Positions 1 to 6,868 of a stretch of DNA of 8,146 nucleotides are shown here, piece after piece. Source of the stretch: Clostridia bacterium (GTDB lineage: Bacteria; Bacillota; Clostridia; Oscillospirales; CAG-382). Under the pieces are notes generated by a model. It was given only the letters and a program-made list of their open reading frames with translations. It made no database searches and was not told where the DNA came from. Both the position numbers and the translations under genes were made by a program. The stretch lies in contig JAGBCG010000261.1 in the NCBI GenBank assembly GCA_017938055.1, positions 1 through 8,146 of the forward strand, written 5' to 3'. The stretch's first letter is position 1. Each line of letters begins with the position of its first letter.

Positions 1-1
1 A

Positions 2-214
2 CTTTCATTCTTTACAAGCAGTATGTTTAAAGAATATCTTGCCTCAATGCAGAATCCTGCCTTTAGTGTTTTGTCAATTTCCTTTATTTTTGTTATCATA
101 TATACTGTTGTTTCGGTTGTTGTACTTGTTTGTCGCTTTGTTAAAAACAGGTTTACCAACTCAACTAAGGAATATACAAATCTGTTTGATGCAAAAAACA
201 AGGATAAGAAGTAA
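2..214 (+). CDS. C-terminal end of an unidentified membrane protein (5' partial)
   Basis: The reading frame is open from the left edge of the window to the TAA at 212-214. An ATG at 23 could start a 63-residue protein, but the bases before it (tttacaagcagt) hold no Shine-Dalgarno sequence, so I read this as the tail of a longer gene that begins outside the window. It shows one clear hydrophobic segment, about residues 14-39 counted from the ATG (FSVLSISFIFVIIYTVV and onward), followed by a basic, Lys/Asn-rich tail ending KNKDKK. That layout fits a last transmembrane helix with a cytoplasmic tail by the positive-inside rule. I do not recognise the family. A hairpin terminator follows six bases after the stop, so this gene ends a transcription unit. 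A free-standing 63-residue membrane peptide remains possible. Confidence 0.55.
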   Translation, partial: LSFFTSSMFKEYLASMQNPAFSVLSISFIFVIIYTVVSVVVLVCRFVKNRFTNSTKEYTNLFDAKNKDKK

Positions 215-219
215 TTAAT

Positions 220-255
220 ATTGTGGTGCTGTAAAAGGCATCACAATCTTTTGTT
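220..255 (+). terminator. Rho-independent terminator after the membrane protein
   Basis: Ten-base arms attgtggtgc (220-229) and gcatcacaat (238-247) pair fully with one G-U pair around an 8-base loop, followed by cttttgtt. The U-tract is short and interrupted, so some read-through into the methyltransferase gene is possible. Confidence 0.65.
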
Positions 256-269
256 AAAAGAGGTGTAGT

Positions 270-1397
270 ATGGCAGGGGAGTTTAATTATGTAGCAACTT
301 GTCTGTTTGGACTTGAAAGACTTGTTGGTGAAGAAATAGATGCTCTTGGTTACATAAGACGTGAAACAATAGATGGCAGAGTGTATTTTAAAGGAAGCGT
401 GGATGCCGTGGCACGCTGTAATATAAATTTAAGAACTGCGGAAAGAGTATTGATTGAACTTGCATCCTTTAGTGCATATAGCTTTACAGAGCTGTTTGAT
501 AATGTTGTAAAAATCCCCTGGGAGCTTATTATCGGAAAGGATGACGCATTTCCCGTTAAGGGACACAGCATCAAATCAAAGCTTTATTCTGTACCCGATT
601 GTCAGAGTATAATAAAAAAGGCGATTGTAAAGCGGCTTTCTGAAAAGTATGAGGTTGAATGGTTTGAGGAAACGGGTGTTACCTATCAGATTGAATTTTT
701 TATTCTTAATGATAAGGTTTCGGTAATGCTTGACACAACAGGAACAGCTCTTCATAAAAGAGGCTACAGAACACAGTCAGGTCTTGCACCGCTTCGTGAA
801 ACCCTTGCGGCAGCACTTGTTAAGCTTTCCCGTCCAAGAGAAAATGTAAGGCTTTGGGACCCTTTTTGCGGCTCAGGTACGATTGCCATTGAAGCAGCCT
901 TGATTATGACAAACACAGCAGCCGGCATTTCAAGAAGATTTGCAGCAGAAAGCTATAAGTTTATACCTAAAAAGATATGGGAGGATGCAAGGCAGGAAGC
1001 AAGAAATAATGTTAAGGACACAGAATTTTGTGCATTTGCTTCGGATATTGACGAGGACGTACTGAAAGTTGCAAGAGAAAATATCAAAAGAGCAGGCATG
1101 GAAAAATATATAAAGGTATTTAAAAAGGATGCAACAAGTATTGAAAAGGACGATGTGAGAACAACTATCGTGTGTAATCCACCTTATGGTGAAAGACTTG
1201 ATACCGTAAGTGCGGCAAGAGAGCTATACAGGAGAATGGGAAAGTGCTTTAGTAAGCTTGCACCTTGGCAGATATATATAATTACCAGCGAAGAAGAATT
1301 TGAAAAGCTCTACGGAAAACGTGCCGATAAGGTGAGAAAACTGTATAACGGCATGATTAAGTGCAATTATTACCAGTATTTTAAAAGGAATGAATAA
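270..1397 (+). CDS. THUMP-domain class I SAM-dependent rRNA methyltransferase (YpsC / RlmL N-half family)
   Basis: A predicted RNA methyltransferase that moves a methyl group from S-adenosylmethionine to a guanine in 23S rRNA, in the cytoplasm. The N-terminal part, about residues 45-160, matches the THUMP RNA-binding layout, with LHKRGYR at 161-167 leading into the catalytic domain. The Rossmann-type methyltransferase domain carries the SAM-binding motif DPFCGSGT at 197-204, an acidic SDID at 258-261 at the end of the next strand, and the catalytic NPPYGER at 303-309. NPPY is the motif IV of enzymes that methylate exocyclic amines, which fits m2G formation as by the N-terminal half of E. coli RlmL. 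At 375 residues it has the single-domain length of the Firmicute YpsC group, not the roughly 700-residue RlmL fusion. ATG 270 is preceded by agaggtg at 259-265. No separate promoter is visible between the upstream terminator and the start. The exact rRNA position modified is inferred, not seen. Confidence 0.9.
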   Translation: MAGEFNYVATCLFGLERLVGEEIDALGYIRRETIDGRVYFKGSVDAVARCNINLRTAERVLIELASFSAYSFTELFDNVVKIPWELIIGKDDAFPVKGHSIKSKLYSVPDCQSIIKKAIVKRLSEKYEVEWFEETGVTYQIEFFILNDKVSVMLDTTGTALHKRGYRTQSGLAPLRETLAAALVKLSRPRENVRLWDPFCGSGTIAIEAALIMTNTAAGISRRFAAESYKFIPKKIWEDARQEARNNVKDTEFCAFASDIDEDVLKVARENIKRAGMEKYIKVFKKDATSIEKDDVRTTIVCNPPYGERLDTVSAARELYRRMGKCFSKLAPWQIYIITSEEEFEKLYGKRADKVRKLYNGMIKCNYYQYFKRNE

Positions 1398-1488
1398 CTT
1401 ATTTGTATTTTCACAAGAATATATGATTTTATAACAGTTAAATCTGTGTGAAAAATTGTTAATATTGTGTAAAAAAGGCAGAAAACTA

Positions 1489-1517
1489 TTGATTTTTAAA
1501 TTCATGAGGTATAAAAT
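1489..1517 (+). promoter_or_regulatory. Sigma-A-type promoter of groES-groEL
   Basis: A -35 box TTGATT (1489-1494) and -10 box TAAAAT (1512-1517) are separated by 17 bases. The expected start point, around 1524, lies just before the CIRCE operator, so a repressor bound there would block initiation. Confidence 0.7.
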
Positions 1518-1528
1518 AACATATGTGT

Positions 1529-1555
1529 TTAGCACTCGTAACTTTTGAGTGCTAA
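1529..1555 (+). promoter_or_regulatory. CIRCE operator (HrcA binding site)
   Basis: A perfect 9-9-9 inverted repeat: TTAGCACTC (1529-1537), a 9-base spacer, and GAGTGCTAA (1547-1555). Both arms equal the published CIRCE consensus, and flanking t1528/a1556 extend the symmetry by one pair. CIRCE is bound by the repressor HrcA, which is itself folded by GroEL, so free chaperonin keeps the operon off and heat stress releases it. No hrcA gene lies in the window. Confidence 0.97.
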
Positions 1556-1594
1556 AATCTATAAATTATCGGTAAAAATTAGGAGGAATTTATT

Positions 1595-1879
1595 ATGAAA
1601 CTTAAGCCTCTTGCAGACAGAGTGGTTGTAAAGGCTATTGAAGCTGAAGAAACAACAAAAAGCGGTATTATTCTTACTGCAGCAGCACAGGAAAAGCCAA
1701 GCATTGCACAGGTCGTGGAAGTAGGTCCCGGCGGAATGGTCGATGGCAAGGAAGTTGTTATGATCGTCAAGAAGGGTGATAAGGTTATTGTAAGCAAGTA
1801 TGCAGGAACAGAAGTAAAGCTCGATGGAACAGAATATAATGTTGTAAGACAGGGCGACATTCTTGCAATAGTAGAATAA
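1595..1879 (+). CDS. groES: Co-chaperonin GroES (10 kDa chaperonin)
   Basis: GroES forms the seven-subunit lid that closes the GroEL folding chamber in the cytoplasm. The 94-residue product has the usual family length. It opens with the conserved LKPLADRVVV (residues 3-12). The mobile loop spans about residues 16-33 and carries the GroEL-contacting hydrophobic triplet I25-I26-L27, at the same numbering as the IVL of E. coli GroES. The roof-loop region reads VGPGG around 43-47, and the C-terminal stretch has the usual GTEVKLDGTEY. A textbook RBS aggagg (1581-1586) lies 8 bases before ATG 1595. The gene is first in a two-gene operon, 37 bases ahead of groEL, under the CIRCE-controlled promoter. 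Confidence 0.98.
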   Translation: MKLKPLADRVVVKAIEAEETTKSGIILTAAAQEKPSIAQVVEVGPGGMVDGKEVVMIVKKGDKVIVSKYAGTEVKLDGTEYNVVRQGDILAIVE

Positions 1880-1916
1880 TTATCATAAGTAATTGAACAT
1901 TTGGAGGTAATATATT

Positions 1917-3533
1917 ATGTCAAAGGAACTTGCATACGGCATAGAAGCAAGAAACGCACTTGTAAGAGGCGTTGATGCAGTTGCCGATACAGTAAAGATT
2001 ACACTTGGTCCTAAGGGAAGAAATGTAGTACTTGATAAAAAGTACGGTTCACCTCTTATTACAAATGACGGTGTTACAATCGCAAAGGAAATAGAGCTTG
2101 AGGATGCAATGGAGAATATGGGAGCTCAGCTTCTTAAAGAAGTTGCAACCAAGACAAATGATGCGGCGGGTGACGGTACAACAACCGCAACACTTCTTGC
2201 ACAGGCTTTTGTTCATGAGGGTATGAAGAATGTTGTTGCAGGTGCAAACCCGATGGTAATAAGAAAGGGTATTTCAAAGGCGGTTGATACAGCTGTTGAA
2301 GAACTTAAGAAGATTTCAAAGAAGGTAAACGGCTCACAGGATATAGCAAGAGTTGGTGCTGTTTCTTCTGCTGATGAAGTTATCGGAAAGCTTATTGCTG
2401 ATGCTATGGAAAAGGTTACAAATGACGGTGTTATCACTGTTGAAGAATCAAAGTCCGCTGAAACCTACTGTGAAGTAGTAGAGGGTATGCAGTTTGACAG
2501 AGGCTATATCTCACCTTACATGGTAACAGATACAGATAAAATGGAAGCAGTAATCGACGATGCTGTTCTTCTCATTACTGATAAGAAGATTTCAAACATT
2601 CAGGATATTCTTCCTATTCTTGAAAAGATTCTTTCTGACGGAAAGAAGCTTGTTATTATCGCTGAGGATATTGAGGGCGAAGCTCTTTCCACACTTCTTG
2701 TTAATAAGCTTCGTGGAACATTTACCTGCGTTGCAGTAAAGGCTCCCGGCTTTGGTGACAGAAGAAAGGAAATGCTTACCGACATTGCAACGCTTACAGG
2801 CGGTGAGGTTATCTCCTCTGACCTTGGTCTTGAGCTTAAGGATACAACTCTTGAACAGCTTGGTAAGGCAAGACAGGTTAAGATTAATAAAGAAAACACA
2901 ATAATTGTTGGCGGTGCAGGCAGCAGCGAAGCAATTAAGGGCAGAATAGCACAGATAAAGTCTGCTATTGAGGTAACAACAAGCGACTTTGACAGAGAAA
3001 AGCTTCAGGAAAGACTTGCAAAGCTTTCAGGTGGTGTTGCAGTAATCAAGGTTGGTGCTGCTACTGAAACAGAAATGAAAGAAAAGAAGCTTAGAATTGA
3101 AGATGCTCTCAACGCTACAAAAGCAGCTGTTGAAGAGGGAATCGTTCCGGGCGGCGGAACAAGCTTCGTTAATGTAATGGGTGCTGTTGCAAAGCTTCTT
3201 GAAACAGTCGAGGGTGACGAAAAGACAGGTGTTTCTATCGTTCTCAAGGCTCTTGAAGCACCGGTAAGACAGATTGCACAGAATGCGGGCATGGATGGCT
3301 CTGTAATTCTTGAAAAGATTAAAACAAGCAAGGCAGGCACAGGATATGATGCGGCTAATGATAAGTATGTAGACATGGTTGAAGCGGGAATTGTAGATCC
3401 TACAAAGGTTTCACGCTCTGCACTCCAGAATGCAGCATCAGTTGCTTCCATGATTCTGACAACAGAAGCAGTTGTTGCTGATAAGCCAGAGCCTGTTGCA
3501 CCTGCTGCAGCACCTGCTCCGGGAATGTATTAA
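1917..3533 (+). CDS. groEL: Chaperonin GroEL (60 kDa, Hsp60)
   Basis: GroEL is the ATP-driven double-ring chaperonin that folds cytoplasmic proteins with GroES. The 538-residue product is close to the usual 540-548. The ATP site shows LGPKGRNV (30-37), D51 in TNDGVT, and D86 in AGDGTTTAT, matching E. coli D52 and D87. The Hsp60 signature AATETEMKEKK lies at 381-391, followed by D396, which corresponds to the hydrolytic D398 of E. coli; PGGG at 411-414 follows. The apical domain occupies roughly residues 190-370. The C-terminal tail is Ala/Pro-rich and ends APAPGMY, without the Gly-Gly-Met repeats of many GroELs. RBS ggagg (1903-1907) stands 9 bases before the ATG. It is co-transcribed with groES and ends at a strong terminator. 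Confidence 0.98.
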   Translation: MSKELAYGIEARNALVRGVDAVADTVKITLGPKGRNVVLDKKYGSPLITNDGVTIAKEIELEDAMENMGAQLLKEVATKTNDAAGDGTTTATLLAQAFVHEGMKNVVAGANPMVIRKGISKAVDTAVEELKKISKKVNGSQDIARVGAVSSADEVIGKLIADAMEKVTNDGVITVEESKSAETYCEVVEGMQFDRGYISPYMVTDTDKMEAVIDDAVLLITDKKISNIQDILPILEKILSDGKKLVIIAEDIEGEALSTLLVNKLRGTFTCVAVKAPGFGDRRKEMLTDIATLTGGEVISSDLGLELKDTTLEQLGKARQVKINKENTIIVGGAGSSEAIKGRIAQIKSAIEVTTSDFDREKLQERLAKLSGGVAVIKVGAATETEMKEKKLRIEDALNATKAAVEEGIVPGGGTSFVNVMGAVAKLLETVEGDEKTGVSIVLKALEAPVRQIAQNAGMDGSVILEKIKTSKAGTGYDAANDKYVDMVEAGIVDPTKVSRSALQNAASVASMILTTEAVVADKPEPVAPAAAPAPGMY

Positions 3534-3549
3534 TACACTTTAAAGCTTT

Positions 3550-3582
3550 TCCCCCGATTTAATTTTCGGGGGATTATTTTTC
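3550..3582 (+). terminator. Rho-independent terminator of groES-groEL
   Basis: A GC-rich stem, cccccga (3551-3557) with tcggggg (3566-3572), plus one flanking T-A pair, closes an 8-base AT loop. It is followed by attatttttct. It begins 17 bases after the groEL stop. Confidence 0.92.
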
Positions 3583-3612
3583 TAATCATATATGCAAAAA
3601 GAAGGAAAATAA

Positions 3613-4392
3613 ATGGATTATAATTTTCACACACATACTTTGAGATGTCATCATGCCACAGGAAAAGCAGAAGAATATATTCTTTGTGCCATAGATGGCG
3701 GTATTAAATATATGGGTTTTTCTGACCATATTCCGCTTATGCATGACGACGGAAAACAGTCGTGGTACAGAGTTCCGATAGAGGAGGGAAAAGAGTATTG
3801 CGACGAAATAAAGCTTCTTGCAAAAGAATACCAATCAAAAATAGAGCTTCATGTTGGCTTTGAAGCGGAATACTTTACGCAGTACTTTGATAAAATGGTT
3901 AATGATGCGATTGATTTTGGTGCTGAATATCTTATTCTCGGTCAGCATTTTTTGTGTCCTCCTAATCATGACTCTAAAATAGTAAGCTGTGGTACTGACA
4001 GTGATAAAGAGCTTAAGGATTATGTAAATCTTGTTATAGCTGCAATGAGTGAGGGTGTATTTACCTATGTGGCACATCCTGATATATTTAACTTTTTGGG
4101 AGATGAAAACACTTATAAAAGAGAAATGACTCGACTTTGCAAGGCTTCACAAATGTATAAGGTGCCGCTTGAGATTAATTTTTTGGGTATCCGTGATAAC
4201 AGAAATTATCCAAACGGGAAATTCTGGCAAATAGCAGGCGAATGTGGCTCGCCTGTAACATTTGGAATTGATGCACATAGTCCGGATATTGCTTTTGATG
4301 GTCAATCACATTTCTATGCAATGCAAATGGTTGAAAAATATAAACTAAATTATATCGGCAAGCCTGATTTGGTTCCGCTTAAAAGAATGTAA
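3613..4392 (+). CDS. PHP-family phosphoesterase, histidinol-phosphatase (HisK-type)
   Basis: Probably removes phosphate from L-histidinol phosphate, the step before last in histidine synthesis, in the cytoplasm. The 259-residue protein has the complete set of PHP metal ligands, expected to hold three divalent metals: HTH (H6, H8), SDH (D38, H39), the glutamate in GFEAEY (E84), GQHF (H112), HPD (H155) and DAH (D220, H222). Length and motif spacing match the HisJ/HisK-type monofunctional phosphatases of Firmicutes. RBS gaagga (3601-3606) is 7 bases from ATG 3613. No other his gene is visible nearby, so its assignment to histidine synthesis rests on family likeness; PHP proteins also include other phosphoesterases. 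It starts about 30 bases after the groEL terminator with no clear promoter of its own and no obvious terminator behind it. Confidence 0.82.
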   Translation: MDYNFHTHTLRCHHATGKAEEYILCAIDGGIKYMGFSDHIPLMHDDGKQSWYRVPIEEGKEYCDEIKLLAKEYQSKIELHVGFEAEYFTQYFDKMVNDAIDFGAEYLILGQHFLCPPNHDSKIVSCGTDSDKELKDYVNLVIAAMSEGVFTYVAHPDIFNFLGDENTYKREMTRLCKASQMYKVPLEINFLGIRDNRNYPNGKFWQIAGECGSPVTFGIDAHSPDIAFDGQSHFYAMQMVEKYKLNYIGKPDLVPLKRM

Positions 4393-4430
4393 TGATAATT
4401 GATTAAAAAATACGTGCAAAAACGGATAAA

Positions 4431-4451
4431 TTGTAGACAGGAAGTTTACAA
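4431..4451 (+). promoter_or_regulatory. Inverted repeat over the tetR-family promoter, candidate operator
   Basis: TTGTAGAC (4431-4438) and GTTTACAA (4444-4451) match as reverse complements at 7 of 8 positions around a 5-base spacer. The right arm overlaps the predicted -35 box of the regulator gene. TetR-family proteins bind such palindromes as dimers and often repress themselves, so autoregulation is a reasonable inference. No binding evidence is available. Confidence 0.45.
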
Positions 4452-4474
4452 AAATTCAGGAGTAATTATATACA
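4445..4474 (+). promoter_or_regulatory. Putative promoter of the TetR-family gene
   Basis: A -35 box TTTACA (4445-4450) and -10 box TATACA (4469-4474) are separated by 18 bases; TATATA at 4467-4472 would give 16. The start point would be near 4481, leaving a leader of about 37 bases. Confidence 0.5.
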
Positions 4475-4505
4475 AAGAGCTTGATTACTGGAAAAATTGA
4501 AAAAT

Positions 4506-4512
4506 GGAAGTG
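4506..4512 (+). promoter_or_regulatory. Ribosome binding site fixing the regulator start at ATG 4518
   Basis: ggaagtg lies 5-7 bases before ATG 4518. An in-frame TTG at 4497 has no usable Shine-Dalgarno sequence and sits upstream of this site, so the ATG is preferred. Confidence 0.65.
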
Positions 4513-4517
4513 ATAAT

Positions 4518-5099
4518 ATGCCAAAAAAAACAAAAGGTACAAAGCTAAAGATAATTAATGCAGCATGGAAGCTGTTTTATGAGCACGGATATGATAACAC
4601 TACAGTGGACGAAATAATAAAGGAGTCGGGAACTTCAAAAGGCTCGTTTTATCATCACTTTGCTTCAAAAGATTCTCTGCTTGGGTCGCTTTCATACATA
4701 TTTGATGAGAAATATAAGGAGCTTGAGGTAAACCTTGTTGCCAGTCTGACCTGCTTTGAAAAGCTGATGTATCTCAATCACGAAATGTTTACCATGATTG
4801 AAAACAAGGTGGATTTGCATTTGCTGTCCGGATTACTTTCAACACAGCTTACCACAAAAGGTGAAAAGAATCTGCTCGACTATTCCAGATATTACTATCG
4901 CCTTATTCGTAGAATAGTGGAGGAAGGAAGAACGAATGGTGAAATAAAGACGGATGTTTCGGTGAGTGAAATTGTCAAGCTATATTCCATGTGTGAACGT
5001 GCTCTTATGTACGACTGGTGCATCTGCGGCGGTGAATACTCTTTGTCACAATACGCAAAAAGTGTACTTCCTATGCTCTTTAACGATATTATGGTGTAA
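4518..5099 (+). CDS. TetR/AcrR-family transcriptional regulator
   Basis: A predicted one-component DNA-binding regulator of 193 residues, typical of the family. The N-terminal domain (about residues 8-55) has the standard TetR layout: a first helix KIINAAWKLFYEHGYDNTT, then the helix-turn-helix at about 29-48, whose recognition part GTSKGSFYHHF is near the family consensus, followed by the conserved K51-D52. The C-terminal ligand and dimer domain is divergent, ends in an aromatic- and Cys-containing stretch (YDWCICGGEYSL), and does not reveal the ligand. It lies 181 bases upstream of a sodium/proline symporter on the same strand, with an inverted repeat over its own promoter and a palindrome over the symporter promoter. 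Control of the symporter is therefore an attractive inference, but local autoregulation alone would also fit. No clear terminator follows it. Confidence 0.9.
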   Translation: MPKKTKGTKLKIINAAWKLFYEHGYDNTTVDEIIKESGTSKGSFYHHFASKDSLLGSLSYIFDEKYKELEVNLVASLTCFEKLMYLNHEMFTMIENKVDLHLLSGLLSTQLTTKGEKNLLDYSRYYYRLIRRIVEEGRTNGEIKTDVSVSEIVKLYSMCERALMYDWCICGGEYSLSQYAKSVLPMLFNDIMV

Positions 5100-5220
5100 A
5101 CTATTTGTGAATTTATTTATTTGTTTTGATTATAGTCTAGTTAATATATTTAGATATATGGCTAAAAATAACCAAATTTTTGTAAAATAGTATAGAATTT
5201 AGTCTGTTTATCGTTTTATA

Positions 5221-5249
5221 TTGCGTTTTATTTTTTTATATGGTATAAT
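5221..5249 (+). promoter_or_regulatory. Sigma-A-type promoter of the symporter gene
   Basis: A -35 box TTGCGT (5221-5226), a 17-base spacer and a perfect -10 box TATAAT (5244-5249). The start point is expected near 5256, giving a very short leader before the TTG start at 5281. Confidence 0.75.
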
Positions 5250-5260
5250 TCTTAAGAATT
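5247..5260 (+). promoter_or_regulatory. 14-bp perfect palindrome over the symporter promoter, candidate operator
   Basis: AATTCTTAAGAATT is perfectly self-complementary and covers the end of the -10 box and the expected transcription start. A protein bound here would block initiation. It lacks a T-tract and a loop, so it is not a terminator. AT-rich palindromes of this size can occur by chance. Confidence 0.4.
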
Positions 5261-5267
5261 TATGAAG

Positions 5268-5274
5268 AGAGGTG
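5268..5274 (+). promoter_or_regulatory. Ribosome binding site fixing the symporter start at TTG 5281
   Basis: agaggtg stands 6 bases before TTG 5281. An in-frame GTG at 5272 overlaps this site itself and so cannot be the start; the ATG at 5262 is in another frame. Confidence 0.7.
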
Positions 5275-5280
5275 TTATAT

Positions 5281-6828
5281 TTGGAAATTTTTTCTTTTGT
5301 GCTGTACTTTGTAATAGTATTGGCAATAGGGTTGTTCTTTTTTGTTAAGTCAAAGAGCAACACCGAAAAGGACTTTTTCTTAGGTGGACGTTCTATGGGT
5401 CCATGGGTTACGGCAATGAGTGCTCAAGCATCAGATATGAGTGCATGGCTTCTTATGGGTCTTCCCGGAAGTATGCTTGCATTTGGCTTTGGCAAAGCAT
5501 GGATTGGTATCGGTCTTGCAATCGGTACTGCACTCAACTGGATTTTCTGTGCTAAAAGACTCAGATGCTTCTCAAAGCAGGCTAATGACTCTATTACGCT
5601 ACCGCAATATCTGTCAAACAGATTTCTTGCAAAGGGCAAGACACTTCAGGTGTTTTGTGCAATAATTTTCCTTGTGTTCTTCACATTCTATGTAGCAAGT
5701 GCTTTTGTTGCAGGTACCGAAGTATTTATCGCACTTTTTCCTGATCTTAATGTTCAGCTTGCTCTCGTTATCTTTTCAGTTATCGTTATTCTTTACACGT
5801 TTCTCGGCGGCTATAAGGCGGTTTGTTGGACTGACTTTTTCCAGGGCTTGCTTATGCTCGTAGCACTTTTAGCAGTGCCGATAGTTATTGTTATCTCAAA
5901 GAAAGCAATTCTTGATCCGGTGCTTCTAGACAATCTTGTGGCTGTAGGTGAGGATACGCACCCCTTTGTAGCCAACTTCTTCAATGCTTCACTAACCGAT
6001 ATTCTTTCGGGACTTGGTTGGGGTCTTGGTTACTTCGGTATGCCTCATATTCTTGTACGCTTTATGTCTATCAAAAAACCTTCCATGGTTAAAAAGAGTG
6101 CTGTTGTTGCAATAATCTGGGTTGTTCTTTCGCTTGGTGCTACAATAGTTCTCGCATACCTTGGACGTATGCTTGTTGTGGACGGAAATGCTATTGGTGA
6201 GAAACTCCTTTATGCAGGAAAGGACCAGACAATTTTTATTGCGGTTTCAAGAGCATTGTTCCCCGGACTTATCGCAGGATTTTTGCTTGCGGCAATTATT
6301 GCAGCTTCAATGTCCACGGCTGACTCACAGCTTCTTGTTGCTTCTTCGTCCTTTACAAGCGATATTTATAAGCCCATTGTCAGAAAAAAGGCTGATAACA
6401 AAGAAGTACTCCTTGTGGGAAGAATTGTTGTTTTGATTATTGCCTTAATTGCTTTCCTTATTGCCAGAAATATTCTTGTTAATAACATTGATGATTCACC
6501 AATTATGTCCCTTGTAGATATGGCATGGGCAGGCTTTGGAGGCTCGTTTGGACCGGTAGTTCTTCTGTCACTGTTCTGGAAGCGTCTTACATATAAAGGT
6601 GCGTGCTTTGGTGTTGTTGCTGGTGCGGTTGTTGACGTTGCGTGGATGACAGTTCACAAGTACGCTTCTGTGGGTACTGCACTCTACAATATTACCGCAC
6701 TTTACGAAATAATTCCTGCGTTCATCGTTGGACTTGTTATTTGCGTGGTAGTTTCGCTTATTGATAAAAAGCCTTCGGCTGAGGTTGAAGAACTGTTCGA
6801 CAGAGCGGTTGCTGAAATGAAGGAATAA
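5281..6828 (+). CDS. putP: Sodium/proline symporter PutP (SSF family)
   Basis: An integral membrane transporter predicted to take up L-proline with Na+, for nutrition or osmoprotection. With the TTG start it has 515 residues, close to the 502 of E. coli PutP, and a hydrophobic pattern consistent with about 13 membrane helices. Family landmarks are intact: R37 in FFLGGRSMG (E. coli R40), D52 in SAQASDMSAWLLMGLPG (E. coli Na+-site D55), the SSF signature starting GGYKAVCWTDFFQG at about 176, and S345-T346 in ASMSTADSQLL, matching the Na+-binding S340-T341 of E. coli. These residues argue for a working PutP rather than another SSF member, although pantothenate or other solute symporters are close relatives. 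It has its own promoter and terminator and follows a TetR-family gene. No proline dehydrogenase gene is present. Confidence 0.9.
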   Translation: MEIFSFVLYFVIVLAIGLFFFVKSKSNTEKDFFLGGRSMGPWVTAMSAQASDMSAWLLMGLPGSMLAFGFGKAWIGIGLAIGTALNWIFCAKRLRCFSKQANDSITLPQYLSNRFLAKGKTLQVFCAIIFLVFFTFYVASAFVAGTEVFIALFPDLNVQLALVIFSVIVILYTFLGGYKAVCWTDFFQGLLMLVALLAVPIVIVISKKAILDPVLLDNLVAVGEDTHPFVANFFNASLTDILSGLGWGLGYFGMPHILVRFMSIKKPSMVKKSAVVAIIWVVLSLGATIVLAYLGRMLVVDGNAIGEKLLYAGKDQTIFIAVSRALFPGLIAGFLLAAIIAASMSTADSQLLVASSSFTSDIYKPIVRKKADNKEVLLVGRIVVLIIALIAFLIARNILVNNIDDSPIMSLVDMAWAGFGGSFGPVVLLSLFWKRLTYKGACFGVVAGAVVDVAWMTVHKYASVGTALYNITALYEIIPAFIVGLVICVVVSLIDKKPSAEVEELFDRAVAEMKE

Positions 6829-6836
6829 TTAATTTT

Positions 6837-6868
6837 ATCGAGTGGTCTTGTACCACTCGATTTTTTGT
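6837..6868 (+). terminator. Rho-independent terminator of the symporter gene
   Basis: A perfect 10-bp stem, atcgagtggt (6837-6846) with accactcgat (6852-6861), closes a cttgt loop and is followed directly by a run of six T. It begins 8 bases after the stop codon. Confidence 0.95.

Noticed and set aside
23..214. A complete 63-residue small membrane protein starting at ATG 23
   Set aside because: No Shine-Dalgarno sequence precedes the ATG and the frame stays open to the window edge, so a truncated longer gene is more likely.
1408..1454. Inverted repeat TTTTCACA / TGTGAAAA after the methyltransferase gene
   Set aside because: The arms are AT-rich and 31 bases apart, the inner stem is only four pairs, and there is no proper T-tract. 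It is not a convincing terminator or riboswitch.
3005..3451. 148-codon open frame on the minus strand inside groEL
   Set aside because: It lies wholly opposite a clear groEL coding region, has low-complexity Ser/Thr/Ala/Pro composition typical of antisense shadows, and matches no family I know.
4497..4517. TTG 4497 as the start of the TetR-family protein
   Set aside because: It has no ribosome binding site, and the good site at 4506-4512 points to ATG 4518.
5133..5210. Two TAGTCT words between the regulator and symporter genes, possible direct repeat
   Set aside because: Only six bases match exactly in AT-rich DNA; the flanks diverge.
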